A stretch of DNA of 64,000 nt from Adiantum capillus-veneris (lineage: Eukaryota; Streptophyta; Polypodiopsida; Polypodiales; Pteridaceae). The position numbers and the translations under genes were made by a program. Location of the stretch: assembly GCA_014529385.2 (NCBI GenBank), contig CM043958.1, positions 142,596,734 to 142,660,733 of the forward strand, read 5' to 3'. Under the pieces are notes generated by a model. The model worked only from the letters and a program-made list of their open reading frames with translations, searched no databases and had not been told where the DNA came from. Below are positions 33,755 through 45,000 of this stretch, piece after piece (position 1 is the stretch's first letter; each line of letters opens with the position of its first letter).

Positions 33755-35016
33755 CAGAGACACTGGTACGTGGAGCATCATCGCTCTGGCGCATCATCAC
33801 GTGTTCCTACTCCATCCGCATCTCCCTCTCTTTCGGAGCATTCGGCGCGCTCCGAAGCTTCGGCGTCGACGAGATGAGCTTCACACTCATCTAGACACCG
33901 GCGCTCTAGTGGTGGCAGTGGTTGTTGTGGGGATTCCGCCACGGATGCCTCCACACCGCCTCGTGTTCGACGAGGCTCTTTACCCTCCCCTTCTTTGCCC
34001 ACACCAGCCACAACATCGCCATCTACGCCAGGTTTTGTACGGCTGACTGTTCCTAGAAGATACACACCTCTACCTACTTCGCCAGGAGCCACCCCACTCG
34101 ACACTCTTCGCTTGGGGGCCCAGACGCCGGTGGAGACACCTGACGTCCGTACCCCCATCGACACGCCGCTAGAGACCCCTGCCGGGACACCCAGGTTCAC
34201 GCGTCACCGGCCAGAGGGCTTGTCTTACTCCGTCGACTTCAGCGGCGGCATCATCATGGATGATGACGGCAAGAAGGTGATCTCGCCCATGCGTGGTCTT
34301 TGCTCTCAGCTGTTTAGACACTACATACTAAACAAATGGAGTGAAGTACCAAGTGATTTAAAAAACAGAGTCATCAGCATACTTCATGATGAGTTTCCCG
34401 TTCCAACACGGGATCAGCGCTTCAATGAAGACCTGATGAAGATTCGAATGCGCGAATACTGCAAACACAAGCGTTCCGAAGTGCAAAAAGCAATCAAGAA
34501 TGGGTGGAACAGGCCAGATTGGCTGGCCAAAGAAGATTGGAAGAATGCGAAGAAAGCAGCGCGCGAGAATCCCGACAAGTGGAAGCAACAAAAGGATGCA
34601 GCCAGAGCGCGACTAGAGGCAGGGAGCTCGCACCACTTGGGGAGCGGTGGATGGGCATCATTTGAGGCCGATTTTGTAAGTGTTTTCGCATTGCTCTTTA
34701 TGTTCGATAGTTTAGGGTTTATGAGTTTTTTAATTCTAACATAATGAAATCTTTGTATGTTTTGACAGTGGTCGATGACAGGACGTGATCCCACACCGTA
34801 CGAGCGCGAGTACGCAGGCAGGAAGGGCTTAAACGCCCTGATGGACATTCTCAGTTCTCGCGGCGTCATGGTTAGTATTAGGGTTTACTCTTTTCTATTT
34901 TTTGTATTGTTTTATAAATGTCATTATATGTTTATACTTACTGAAAGCTGTCTTATTGTCTTTTTTTGCAGAATCCAACAGATACGCCGCTTGGACGCGA
35001 TGAGACGTCTGACTAG
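33755..35016 (+). pseudogene. TNPA/Transposase_24-like accessory gene of element F
   Basis: The main exon (33755-34675) starts with a Ser/Pro/Thr-rich region (TPVETPDVRTPIDTPLETP). A conserved plant Ptta/En/Spm transposase region follows: FRHYILNKWSEVPSDLK, RMREYCKHKRSEVQKAI, RPDWLAKEDW and SSHHLGSGGW. Introns 34676-34768 (GTAAGT..CAG) and 34871-34971 (GTTAGT..CAG) join it to WSMTGRDPTPYEREYAGRKG and NPTDTPLGRDETSD, ending in a TAG at 35014-35016. All three junctions keep the frame. One TGA at 33875-33877 interrupts the N-terminal low-complexity part, but a protein starting after it (for example at 33995) would hold the conserved domain. It probably binds the subterminal repeats. Confidence 0.78.
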
Positions 35017-35359
35017 ACGACGTTAGTTTAGCCGTAGCTAGATAGCATTAGTTTAGGGTTTCTCATAGCTTATGTATCATGAGACGGATTTTATACGTCT
35101 TTTTGAACCATGTATATTATTACATTTGTCACCGCAGTTCCTTTTGCCAATCAATTCTTTATGCCTATGATGTTGTACAATTGTCATTATTACATTTGCC
35201 AATCAATTCATTTTGCCTATGATGTGTACAATTGTCAATTTTGCAAACAATGCGTCTTGTGGGTGACTATTTTAGGTCTATTATCTACCCTTGCACTTTT
35301 TTTAAAAAGTGAATCAAGTACAATATGGTTGACGGGTGGCAGGGCATTCAATGCCCTGC

Positions 35360-35592
35360 CACCAAAAAAAAATTCTCTCGGGCGTGGCTATAACCGTCGC
35401 TATTTATGGCTCTGTAGCGTCGCTATAGTCTTATGTGTAAACGTCGCTATAACCACCGCTAAGAGCGTCGCTATATTGCGACGCTTTCGTAGCGACGCTC
35501 GTAGCGACGGTTTTAGCGACGCCGGGGGTTATAAAAACCCAGTGTATTTCCGTCGCTAACAGCGTCACAAGAGCACACAACCTCTTGTAGTG
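35360..35592. repeat. right subterminal repeats and TIR of element F
   Basis: At least ten CGTCGCTA/AGCGACG copies in both orientations between about 35395 and 35565, then CCTCTTGTAGTG. Confidence 0.88.
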
Positions 35593-35689
35593 TTTAGATG
35601 TAAGAAAGGGTACTATCAACTAAAAACAACCATGACCACTATTCAACTTGTCTCAAGATCACCTGTACAAGGGTGAAAAACGTCACCCA

Positions 35690-36420
35690 TTTCTTTATTC
35701 AAAATTGGGGTGGAAGTTGAGTTGATTTGCTAATTTTTTCCTTTAATTTATTGATTTTATCCATAGTATTACCTAAAATAAATATATGATCAATATATTT
35801 TTATCCCAACAATTTGATAATGTGTTTTGACTGTAAAGATTATCACATAATTTTTAAGTTAATCTAGTAATTTCTCCTTCTATTTTACTATCAAAAACAG
35901 AGAATTTTGGTCATAGTAAATACCTAAACTAAATATCTAATCAAAGTATATTTATTCTAGCTTTCTAATAGTATTTTTAACTTTTCAAATTATCACATAA
36001 TTTTTGGAGTTCATTTACTATTTTTCCTCTTTGATTTACTATCAAAATAGATAGTTTTGGTTCTATTAACTATCCAAAATAATTAAAACAATTTTGACAT
36101 AATTATTTACACTATGCAGTGTCTTTAAAAATTATCTCAAGAGTTTTTATGATATTTTTTATATTCTCTTTTAATTTCAAGACAAAAATAAACAACTTTT
36201 ACTCTGATGATTATAAAAAATTATGAATATAAGTTTGATACAATTTTTAAAGCTTTTCAATGGTTTGTGTAAGCTCTTAAAATTATTTTATAGCTATCAA
36301 AATTATTTTAGTATATTTTCTCTTAATTTAAGCCAAAATCAAATAATTTTAGCCCTAATATGATCTAATAATCATATAATTACTATTCCTAATTAGAAAA
36401 ATAACAATAAGTAGTTCAAG
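35690..36420. repeat. AT-rich degenerate tandem repeat, ~145-bp period
   Basis: The phrase ATTATCACATAATTTTT recurs at 35839 and 35989 and in weaker forms near 36131 and 36280. The phrases TTTACTATCAAAA and TTTTGGT..TA..AC recur with the same period of about 142-150 bp. About five diverged units. No gene is visible. Confidence 0.65.
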
Positions 36421-37429
36421 TATATAAAACGATGTTAACAAACCTAAATTAGTTGCCTTCCATTAATTTACATGGTTTATAGTTAATTATCTTGATTAAG
36501 TTCACTTAGACTTTTGCTCTTTTAGTGAATTTGAAAAGATTCTCTATAGAGCTAGAGAAAAAATGGCAGGATCTTCAAGTCAGAAGAAAATTATGAGAAG
36601 CATCACGCCTTTATAGGATTGAGCAACAACCAACTTTGTACTTAGGGAACCTCCCCCCCCCCCGCTCCCCAAGTGGCCCCCTAGCTACACCAAATGCCCC
36701 CTGTTGCTATTTGTGTCCATGGCATTGCCCGGTATCTTCTCCTAGCACCTCCCCAGCTTGAGAACGAAGTTCGGTTTAGATTCCCATATCTAGCTAGAAA
36801 TATCTATCGCACGTGACAAAATATCTACCAAGCCATGTGATATAATATGTTTTGGTCCATGTGATATAATATTTACTAGGGTTTCCAATTGTTTGTGTAA
36901 ATGAATTAACCATCAAAATTTGCGGATAAATTGAAATGATCTTGTTAAATGTATATTATGAAAATGCATCAAGAAATTTCATACTTGGAGGTTCTGGTAT
37001 AGTGTTGGTCTTCTCACAAGTATGGTTCACTTTATAATAAGTTATAAATTATTAGGTAGAATAAAGGTCTAATAAACTAATCTTTTTGTTAAATGCATGT
37101 TTATAAGACCACTTCCTTTGATTTAGCAAGAAATCCCTTATTAATGCTAGTTATCACTCAAAAAACTTTTCGTACCTTTTACTGAGTACATGTAGATTAA
37201 ATATCAAGAAAAAACCTTTTTCAGTAGACCTCAAAAGAGGGTCTACCTAGTTTGAAGAAATTCAAGCCATGAAATATGGTTGTCAAGCTCCTTTTTGGCG
37301 GTGGTTGCACCTTGGTCGCATCTTGCTAGAAGGGAGTCTACTCTGAGGTTGATCACCGATCTACGTTGTGAGTCCGAACATGTATAATGTCACCTCAAAG
37401 ATTTTTCTCTTGTTGGTGCGCTCATTATG

Positions 37430-37435
<6 letters not shown>
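36421..37435. other. unassigned DNA
   Basis: No supported gene. It contains a C-rich run at 36652-36663. Confidence 0.5.

Positions 37436-37463
<28 letters not shown>
37436..37463. repeat. (TG)n microsatellite
   Basis: About 14 units. Confidence 0.95.
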
Positions 37464-37465
<2 letters not shown>

Positions 37466-37771
37466 GGGTGATTAGGGAGAGATCACTAAATGGGCGGATT
37501 CATAGGTTGGGGTTTGCAAAAAAAAAACATGTGCTCAGAAAACATCGTGTGATGGTATGTTGTAGTGTGTGTGGTATATGTAGGTAGCACAAGATGAGGC
37601 TAAACACAAGATGGCGCAAAAGAGTTTCCATGTAGTATATGAAGAAAAACCAGAGCATGGCACCTTGAAATAACCTTTTGATTTTCTAAATACACTGTGC
37701 CATGCTTTAAGGCCTTTGTGTGTGCTAGATGGCTAAAAATGCCAACTGGGAATTTAAGTGACAAGCGAACC

Positions 37772-37773
<2 letters not shown>

Positions 37774-37855
<82 letters not shown>

Positions 37856-37900
37856 ATATTTTTGATCTTATAAAAACCTCTCGAAAAGATAGAGAGAAAG

Positions 37901-37944
<44 letters not shown>
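37774..37944. repeat. two (GA)n microsatellites
   Basis: GA runs at 37774-37853 (about 40 units) and 37905-37944 (about 20 units), separated by about 50 bp of unrelated sequence. Confidence 0.96.
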
Positions 37945-37947
<3 letters not shown>

Positions 37948-38267
37948 ATTTTCATGCCAAAAAAGTTGTATTTTCTTGGTTGGCTACTAACTGGTCGAGG
38001 TGAGGCTTTCTACTGGTATGGGAGAGGAAAAAGGCGTCAAGTGTGTGTCATAGGTCTATCACTGAGCATTCCACCATAATACCATAGAGTTTAAGTAAAT
38101 ATACGAGACAAATGCTGAGCTTTAAAGATTCTATCTTCTTTTTGTTATATAGCATTGCAACTAATCCATATTACAAATAATTTAATTATTTTTAAAGGCA
38201 ACCATCTCCCAAAGCAAAACATTTTGTCAATGATTTTAGAGTTGTATACCAAATTTTTAGAGTCATT

Positions 38268-38270
<3 letters not shown>

Positions 38271-38335
<65 letters not shown>

Positions 38336-38602
38336 AGGAGAGGAGAGAAGAATAACACAAACACTGTGTGCAATCTCCCCTTGTGCAGAGCATTTTCCTC
38401 TTACACATATTTATTTGTAGATTTCTTGAATGCTAAAAAATGAATACAAACTGGCCAACCGGACACGATAATGTTTATAGCTCATAAAGAGCACTTGAAT
38501 AATAAAATGTACATAAATGCAATATCCTTTTGCTTAGTCCATTTATTGATTATGCTTTTGCCACTTGTCATCTACAATAAATAAATAATAATCAATTTCT
38601 AG
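38271..38602 (-). repeat. truncated E-type LTR with GA expansion
   Basis: (GA)n at 38271-38332 runs into GAGAGAAGAATAACACAAACAC, GTGCAATCTCCCC and CTCATAAAGAGCACTTGAATAATAAAATGTACATAAATG, matching the second half of the element E LTR with about 15-20% divergence. Confidence 0.8.
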
Positions 38603-38942
38603 ATAGAGCGAGGGAGCGCATGTAGGTGCACCTCCTACAGTGGAGTATTACATCAGCACGACGAGAGAGAAGAGAAAAGAAGAGATAAGAAGTATGTAGG
38701 CATTGGTTGTAATCTCCCCCCGTGCAAAAGTGAACATTTTCCTCTTGCACGTATTTATTGATAGATTTCTTGAATGCTTAAAAATGAATACAAACTAACC
38801 GGTCGGACATAATAATGTTCATAGCTCCTAAAGAGCACTTGAATAATAAAATGTACATAAATGTAATATCCTTTTGCATAGTCCATTAATTGATTTATGA
38901 TTTTGCCACTTGTCATTTGCAATAAATAAGTAATAATCAACA
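38603..38942 (-). repeat. second truncated E-type LTR
   Basis: From GGTGCACCTCCTACAGTGGAG through AATCTCCCCCCGTGCAAAAGTGA to CAATAAATAAGTAATAATCAACA, parallel to the element E LTR and in the same orientation. It follows directly on the previous fragment, so there are two LTR pieces in tandem. Confidence 0.8.
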
Positions 38943-39778
38943 TTAGGAGAAACTTGGACTCACTTTTGGGCCCTATAAGAAGTTCCACGTCAGCTTAGAG
39001 AGAGAAAATAAAAATGTTGAATAGTACATTTAGGTAATGCTTTTTTGCACGAACAAAAATCCAAAATGACATTCTTTGTTAGGTAGCCGCCGTCTTCCTT
39101 TTCTTATCCTTGGTTCTCTTGTTAAGAATCTAACCAACCGTATGACTAATGATTTGAAATGCCAACTTACAAGCGTTCCCTCCAAAAAACTTAAGCTACA
39201 GGAAATATATCAACTTTAAACATGGGACTTCAATGATTTCAAATGCAAACTTACAAGCCTTCCTTGCCAAGAAACTTAAAGTCATGAGCGGTTGTAATTT
39301 ATTGATTTCCAAAGCAAGTACTTTATTGCAAATGTAATTATGAGTCTATTCTAGCGGAGCTGTAAGCTTCCAAATTGTAACTCTTGATTCCTCGATTCCT
39401 TATTTTTTATCCTAAACCTTATGGCAAGGAATAAAAGCCAACTTTTGTGGGTTTTTTAAGTTCACGGAAGCTATGTGCGTTTATAGAGGATAGTATGTAT
39501 TCTCCCTCTTCTGTCTGAAACTTGTATTTCCTTCATGGATGGTCTGTTTGAAGTGTTGATTCTTGCATTGCATTTGCAGGTGAAAGATCTACACGACATT
39601 GTAAGTTTCTGATTCTGGCTGCAATGGTGGGTACAGAGTTTGCCACCTTCACTAAACAAGAATGTATCTTGCTCCAATTGGATTTAGATGAAAACACCAA
39701 TTGAAACTTGCAATCCTCAACCCATTCATCTTCAACACTTACCCAAAAAAATAACACACATCATCTTCATATTAAGGT
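38943..39778. other. unassigned DNA left of pseudogene J
   Basis: It contains a short direct repeat (ATGATTT(G/C)AAATGC(C/A)AACTTACAAGC at 39151 and 39231). It may hold introns or small exons of pseudogene J. Confidence 0.4.
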
Positions 39779-40000
39779 ATTGCAAGAGTACACATTGTTG
39801 CAGAAATGTAGGAGGGAGTCTTTCTTATCTGAACAAGAGAAAGAACTTAGAAGGACAAACAAAGAATATCATTTAAATTTGTGCATTGATGGGTCTATTC
39901 ACACAAAGGATCCTACAACAAATGCACCACCTCCCTTTGCGAATATCACTAACCTTTTACATTTCACAGGCGATGGCAAGGATGGGCTACATTGAATATC
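39779..40000 (+). pseudogene. pseudogene J, left part (broken by element C)
   Basis: Open sequence LLQKCRRESFLSEQEKELRR ... CIDGSIHTKDPTTNAPPP, rich in charged residues, follows a possible splice acceptor. It is cut at GAATATC by the insertion of copia element C. The sequence resumes after the duplicated ATATC at 54443. I do not recognise the family. See the right part. Confidence 0.5.
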
Positions 40001-40112
40001 TGAAGGAGTACGAGCGGAAGTGCAACGCGAGAGAGAGTGCGAGAAGAAGAGCACGACGATATGGTGAACTCGCTCTACTGTAATGTGTAGAGCACAGTGA
40101 GTTCTTATTAGG
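40001..40112 (-). repeat. left LTR (3') of element C, outer piece
   Basis: First 112 bp of the 192-bp LTR, ending in the TTAGG that was duplicated by element B. It continues at 49026. Confidence 0.93.
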
Positions 40113-41704
40113 TGTAACATTTAATGGCCTAAAATCTTATTTGTAGCGGAAATTAGCATGAACATAGTGGGCATTTCATTAGAATAGATTCCTAATGATA
40201 ATTACAAGAGTGCTTGGGTGGAGAGAGCAACAAAAAGCATAACACCTAGTTAGATAGCATCGACAATACTTTCAAAAGAGAGAGCAATTAAACTATTGAC
40301 AACAGTTGAGGACCGGATTTGCATGGAGCCGGTCCCCCCTCCAAAAGGCTTTGTATTATGGTTTCTCCCATCAAGAGAGACATTGTACAATACAATTCTT
40401 TGTGTTCCTTCAAGACTAGCTAGTGCAATGAAGATGGAAGCTTCATACACCAAGCAAAACACTTAATCAAACACAACTTGAATTATCCCCGTTCTCAGAC
40501 CCAAGACCTCACACACCTTCGAAGATGGTGAGAGCTAGCAGGGTATGAGAGTAGATTGAGAGGAAAAAGAAGTATCTTACGAGAAAGAAGTACATCTCCT
40601 CACATAATCACTCATATTAGCATAGCTTAGCTTAGTAATTAGCTTGGTAGAGAAGATGAGCATGCATTGAAGCTTGGCTCTTGGTTGGATTTGCATCCAC
40701 ATGCCAAGAGAGTGTTGATGTAGGCTTCTATCTCACAAGCTTGGAGTAGGTGATGAGCTCTCCATTAAAGCTTGGGAGGAGATAGAGTGTTTTTCCTTCA
40801 CACATGGTCAAGTGTGAGAGTGTGTGTGTCAATGCCCAGCAAAAATCAGCCCCCTCTCTCTCTTGGGCGAGCCCTAGCTGCTAAGTTAGGCTGGCTTTTG
40901 CCTCATTGGACCTCCCCAGGTCAAGCCAATAGGGATTAAGCAGCATAAGTGATAGCCTTCTGACATGTGTCCCCCTTTCCCCTTTTGTGAGAGCTTTAGG
41001 TAATTAAATAATTAAACTAAACTCTCATTGGACCCCTTTGCCTCCTGGCCAATAGGAATCAGGCAAGCCATGGGGCTCCTGAATGCTCATTGGACCCCTT
41101 GGGAGACTGCCCAATAGTCTTCTAGGACACTTAATTCTTATTGGTTTCTTTTATTAAATGTTTTTAAATTAATTAAACTAGATTTACTCTAGCTTAATTC
41201 TCATTGGTCCACTTCAAGGGTCTTCCAATAGGAATTGGGCACACCTTGTGGGCATCTGGCCTAGGGAGCTGACATGTGTCCCTCATTCCCTTTGTGTAAA
41301 GGGAGCCTGTGTGTGTGTGTGTGGTTTTCTCTCTCATCCCCTAGCTTTGGGGCTCGCCCCCTCCCATGTAGGGATGCAGAAAGACTTTTTGGGCACACAC
41401 ACTAAGCATCCAATTTTCCCTAAGGTTGACCTTTGGACACAACCTTTGAATTTTGGAACCTTAGCATTTTGGAAGTCTTAATGGGTAGAACCTTAGGGTC
41501 TTTTTAGCCCGTTGTTTCACATGGCTCTTTTGCAGATGGCCCCCCCTTTGGATCCCTATTTTCCCTCCTTTGGATCCCTACTGTGGCCGGTCTGCTAACT
41601 TAACCAATATTCTAGCTTTTTCTCCCTTGGCACTTCCCCACATTAAATGATCAGTTTAATATGAGAAAATCATTTAGGAGAATTAGATATTGATTATTAT
41701 GACA
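40113..41704 (-). repeat. left LTR (3') of element B
   Basis: 1592 bp, TGTAACA to ATGACA on the + strand. It includes the paired ATTGG/CCAAT array at 40905-41238. Confidence 0.97.
40905..41238. promoter_or_regulatory. array of ATTGG...CCAAT pairs in the LTR
   Basis: Four inverted pairs: ATTGG at 40905, 41027, 41089 and 41203, each followed by CCAAT at 40926, 41049, 41111 and 41225. Start-to-start spacing is 21, 22, 22 and 22 bp. Extra single boxes are at 41140 and 41234. The wider unit is CTCATTGG(A/T)CC ... CCAATAG. CCAAT is the NF-Y site; the promoter role is inference. Confidence 0.75.
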
Positions 41705-41720
41705 TTACCTCTCTCTTGAA
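41705..41720 (-). other. polypurine tract of element B
   Basis: The minus strand reads TTCAAGAGAGAGGTAA just before the LTR start TGTCATAA. Confidence 0.85.
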
Positions 41721-42061
41721 ATCATAGTCGTCCTCGACTATGGTATAGAGAAGATAAAGCATATGCATGAGTCCTTTTCTTAGCGGGTAGAGGATCCCTA
41801 TGTTACCCTACGACATCATTCCATAATGGATGACTAGTCCATTTGGCGCTTGAGAGCCTGAGGCTGCCGCAAGCATGTCTGCACATTAGTCCTATCAGTC
41901 TTCCATAGTAGAGTGACAAGCTCTACTTGGTGTTTGGGAGACGTCGTCCCCACAAACTTGATCTAAGCATGCATACTACTTCATTTTTGTGCACAAATCA
42001 AGAAAAAGAGAGTCTTATAAGACAAAAATTTTTGTTCATTTTTAACATTTTGTACATTTGC
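41721..42061 (-). other. 3' untranslated region of element B
   Basis: Non-coding DNA between the pol stop and the polypurine tract. Nothing else is seen. Confidence 0.7.
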
Positions 42062-45000
42062 TTACTCTTGGGAAGCATTGTAAGCATTGACAAGGTTTAG
42101 GTTATCCTTTAATTGTATGCCTTGCATCCATCTAGCATCTTCAAAAGGATAATTCTTAAACTTAATAAGATATCGTCTGATAGTCTTACCGCCTCTTAAT
42201 ACCTTGTCTTCATGTCGGAGAATGGACTTGGGCTGCAGCACCTCCTCGTGGTCCTCGATCTCCGGTGGGTCTTCAATAGTTGGTTCTTGAGGTGGCTCTC
42301 CTTTGTAAGGCTTTAAAAGGCTCACATGAAAAGCATTGTGTATGAGCCAATGATTGGGCAACTTAAGTTGATAGGCCATCTCATTGATTGGCCTAAGAAT
42401 CTGGAAGGGACCATAGTACCTTTTTGCTAGTTTAGCATAGTACTTTTGGTGGCCCGTAGGATTCTTGCCCGTCGTGTGCCTTAATCGAGCCTTGGGAAAC
42501 TTTAACAAGACCCAATCGTTTTCTTTAAAGGCTTGGGCTCTTCTGTGCTTGTCAGCAGCAGCCTTTTGCCTTTGCTGTGAGATAGAGATAGCATCCTTAA
42601 TCTTTTGGAAAGATTCTTGTAGGTCTCGGCTATACTCATCTGCAGCGAAGATCTTCCCATGTACCTTAAGTAGCAAGGGACTTTTTGATCTTCCCTCAAT
42701 TACCTCGAAAGGTGCTTTTCCTGTAGAAGTATGTACAGTGTTATTGTAAGCATACTCTACTAAGGGTAAGTACTTCTCCCATTGGGATCTTTGATCTACT
42801 TCCGTTACATAGGCTTTTAGTAGATCGAGAATAGTTAGGTTAGCTATTTCACTTTGGCCATCAGTTTGTGGATGATAGGCCGAAGAGAAGTTTAGCCTTG
42901 TTCCTAAATTCTCAAAGAGACCCTTCCAGAAATTACTGGTCATTCTAGGATCTCTATCCGACACTATGGACATTGGCAAGCCATGGTACTTAAAAATTTG
43001 TGAAATGAAGAGGGTTGCCATTTGATGGGCTTTGATAGTCTTTTTGACAGGTATAAAATGAGCTTGTTTACTAAACCTGTCTACTATCGTCCATATTCCC
43101 GTATTCCCATGGATAGACTTAGGCAATCCAAAGATAAAATCCATGGATATGCTCTCCCACGGTGAATTAGGGATTGGCAAGGGTTGAAGCAATCCAAGTT
43201 GCTTCCCTCTATCAAATTTTGTCTTTTGACATACCACACATTTGGAAACATACTCATGTATGTTCACTTTCATGGTAGGCCAATAGAAATATGTTTCAAT
43301 TCCCTTTAGGGTAGACTGAATCCCTCTATGCCCCGCATATGGGGGAGCATGAGATTCATACATTACTTTCTCACGTAGTGAGTTAGTAACGCATAGTCTA
43401 TTGCCATAGAGAAGATAACCATCTTGTAAGGTAAATGGTTCTTCTTTCTTCCCTAATGCAAGGGCTGAAATCACATCTCTAAAATCGGGATCAATAGCAT
43501 ACTCATCTATCATTGAAGATAGATCATTGTGAGTTGCTATGGAAACCGCATTCACTCTCGGTCGTCTTGAGAGTGCATCGGCTACTTGATTATGCTTGCC
43601 AGCAATGTGAGCAATATGAAAATGAAATTGCGAAAGGAAATTTGCCCACCTCATTTGTTTGTCGGAGAGCTTGGTCTGCGTCATGAAGTACTTAAGACTT
43701 TGGTGATCCGTTCGCAGAATGAAAGGAGTCCCCAATAAATAGTGCTTCCATGAGTCTAAGGCATGTAGAACTGCAAGGAGTTCTTTTTCGTATATGCCTA
43801 GAGCTTGCTCAACAGGGTCGAGCCTTCGACTCTCATAGCCTATGGCGTGCCCTTCTTGGAGCAAAACAGCCCCAAGGCAATCACCACAAGCATCACATTG
43901 GACCTCAAATGGTTTTGAGAGATCCGGTAGTGTAAGCACAGGTTGAGAGATAAGCTTTTCTTTAAGCTTTTCGAAAGCATTGTTCTCCTTAGCAGACCAC
44001 GTATACCTAACATTTTTCTTTGTTAGGTCATGTAATGGTCCCGCAATTTGTGAGAACTTTTCTATGAAGCGTCTATAGTATGCACACATACCTATAAAGC
44101 TTCTTAGTTCATGAAGATTCCTTGGTTTAGGCCATCCTTTTATTACCTCTAACTTGGATGGATCCATTTGGATTCCATCTTGAGAGATAATGTGACCTAA
44201 ATATTGAATCTCTTGCAAGAAAAATTCACTTTTCTTTCGATTAACATAAAGTTTATTCTCTCTTAAAACTTGAAATATTACCTGGAGGTGTTGCTTGTGT
44301 TCCTCTAATGAATTAGAGTAGATGATAATATCATCAAAGAACACTCCAGTGAAGGTTCGATGAGGTCTGAACAGCTTCTCCGTCAAGCGGTTAAATGTGG
44401 CTGGTGCATTAGTCAAGCCAAAAGGCATGACAATGTATTCGTAAAGACCAAATGTAGTACGAAATGCGGTCTTTACAATGTCTTGATCAACTATCCTTAT
44501 TTGATGATAGCCACTTTTTAGGTCAATCCTACTGAAGTAGGTCGATCCTTGTAGCTTATCAAATAGGTCTTCTACCCGTGGAACGGGAAACCTATTCTTG
44601 ATAGTGATCCTATTTAGTGCTCTATAGTCGACACACATACGATATGTGCCGTCTTTCTTTTGCACTAATAGCACAGGTGAGCAAAATGGAGATGAGCTAG
44701 GCCTAACCATGCCCTTCTCAATTAACTCATGCACTTGCCGCATAATCTCCTCTTGTTGAGCTTGAGAAACTCTATAAGGAGGTTTGTTAGGCGGTGAACT
44801 TCCTGGAAGAAGTTCAATTGCATGGTCATCATTACCTCGTTTAGGAGGTAGCTCACAAGGGATGTCGTCAATAAAGACATCTTGAAACCCCTTGAGAAAA
44901 TTGGATAACTCTAATTCCTTTTGGTTGCTTTTATTTTCTTTTGCTAAAGCATTAGGTTCATTTTGAGAATCTTTAACAAAAATCATGTACACGGAAATAG

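Larger units (their letters stand above)
30303..35592 (+). mobile_element. Element F: CACTA (En/Spm) transposon with gene fragment
   Basis: The termini are CACTACAAGAGG (30303-30314) and its complement CCTCTTGTAGTG (35581-35592), the hallmark of CACTA elements. Both ends carry many copies of a GCGACGCT-type subterminal motif. Inside are a truncated TNP2-like transposase gene and a TNPA/Transposase_24-like gene, both on the + strand. TTTA stands on both sides (30299-30302 and 35593-35596). CACTA elements normally duplicate 3 bp, so the 4-bp match is noted as seen. The catalytic part of TNP2 is absent, so the element is non-autonomous. Confidence 0.9.
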
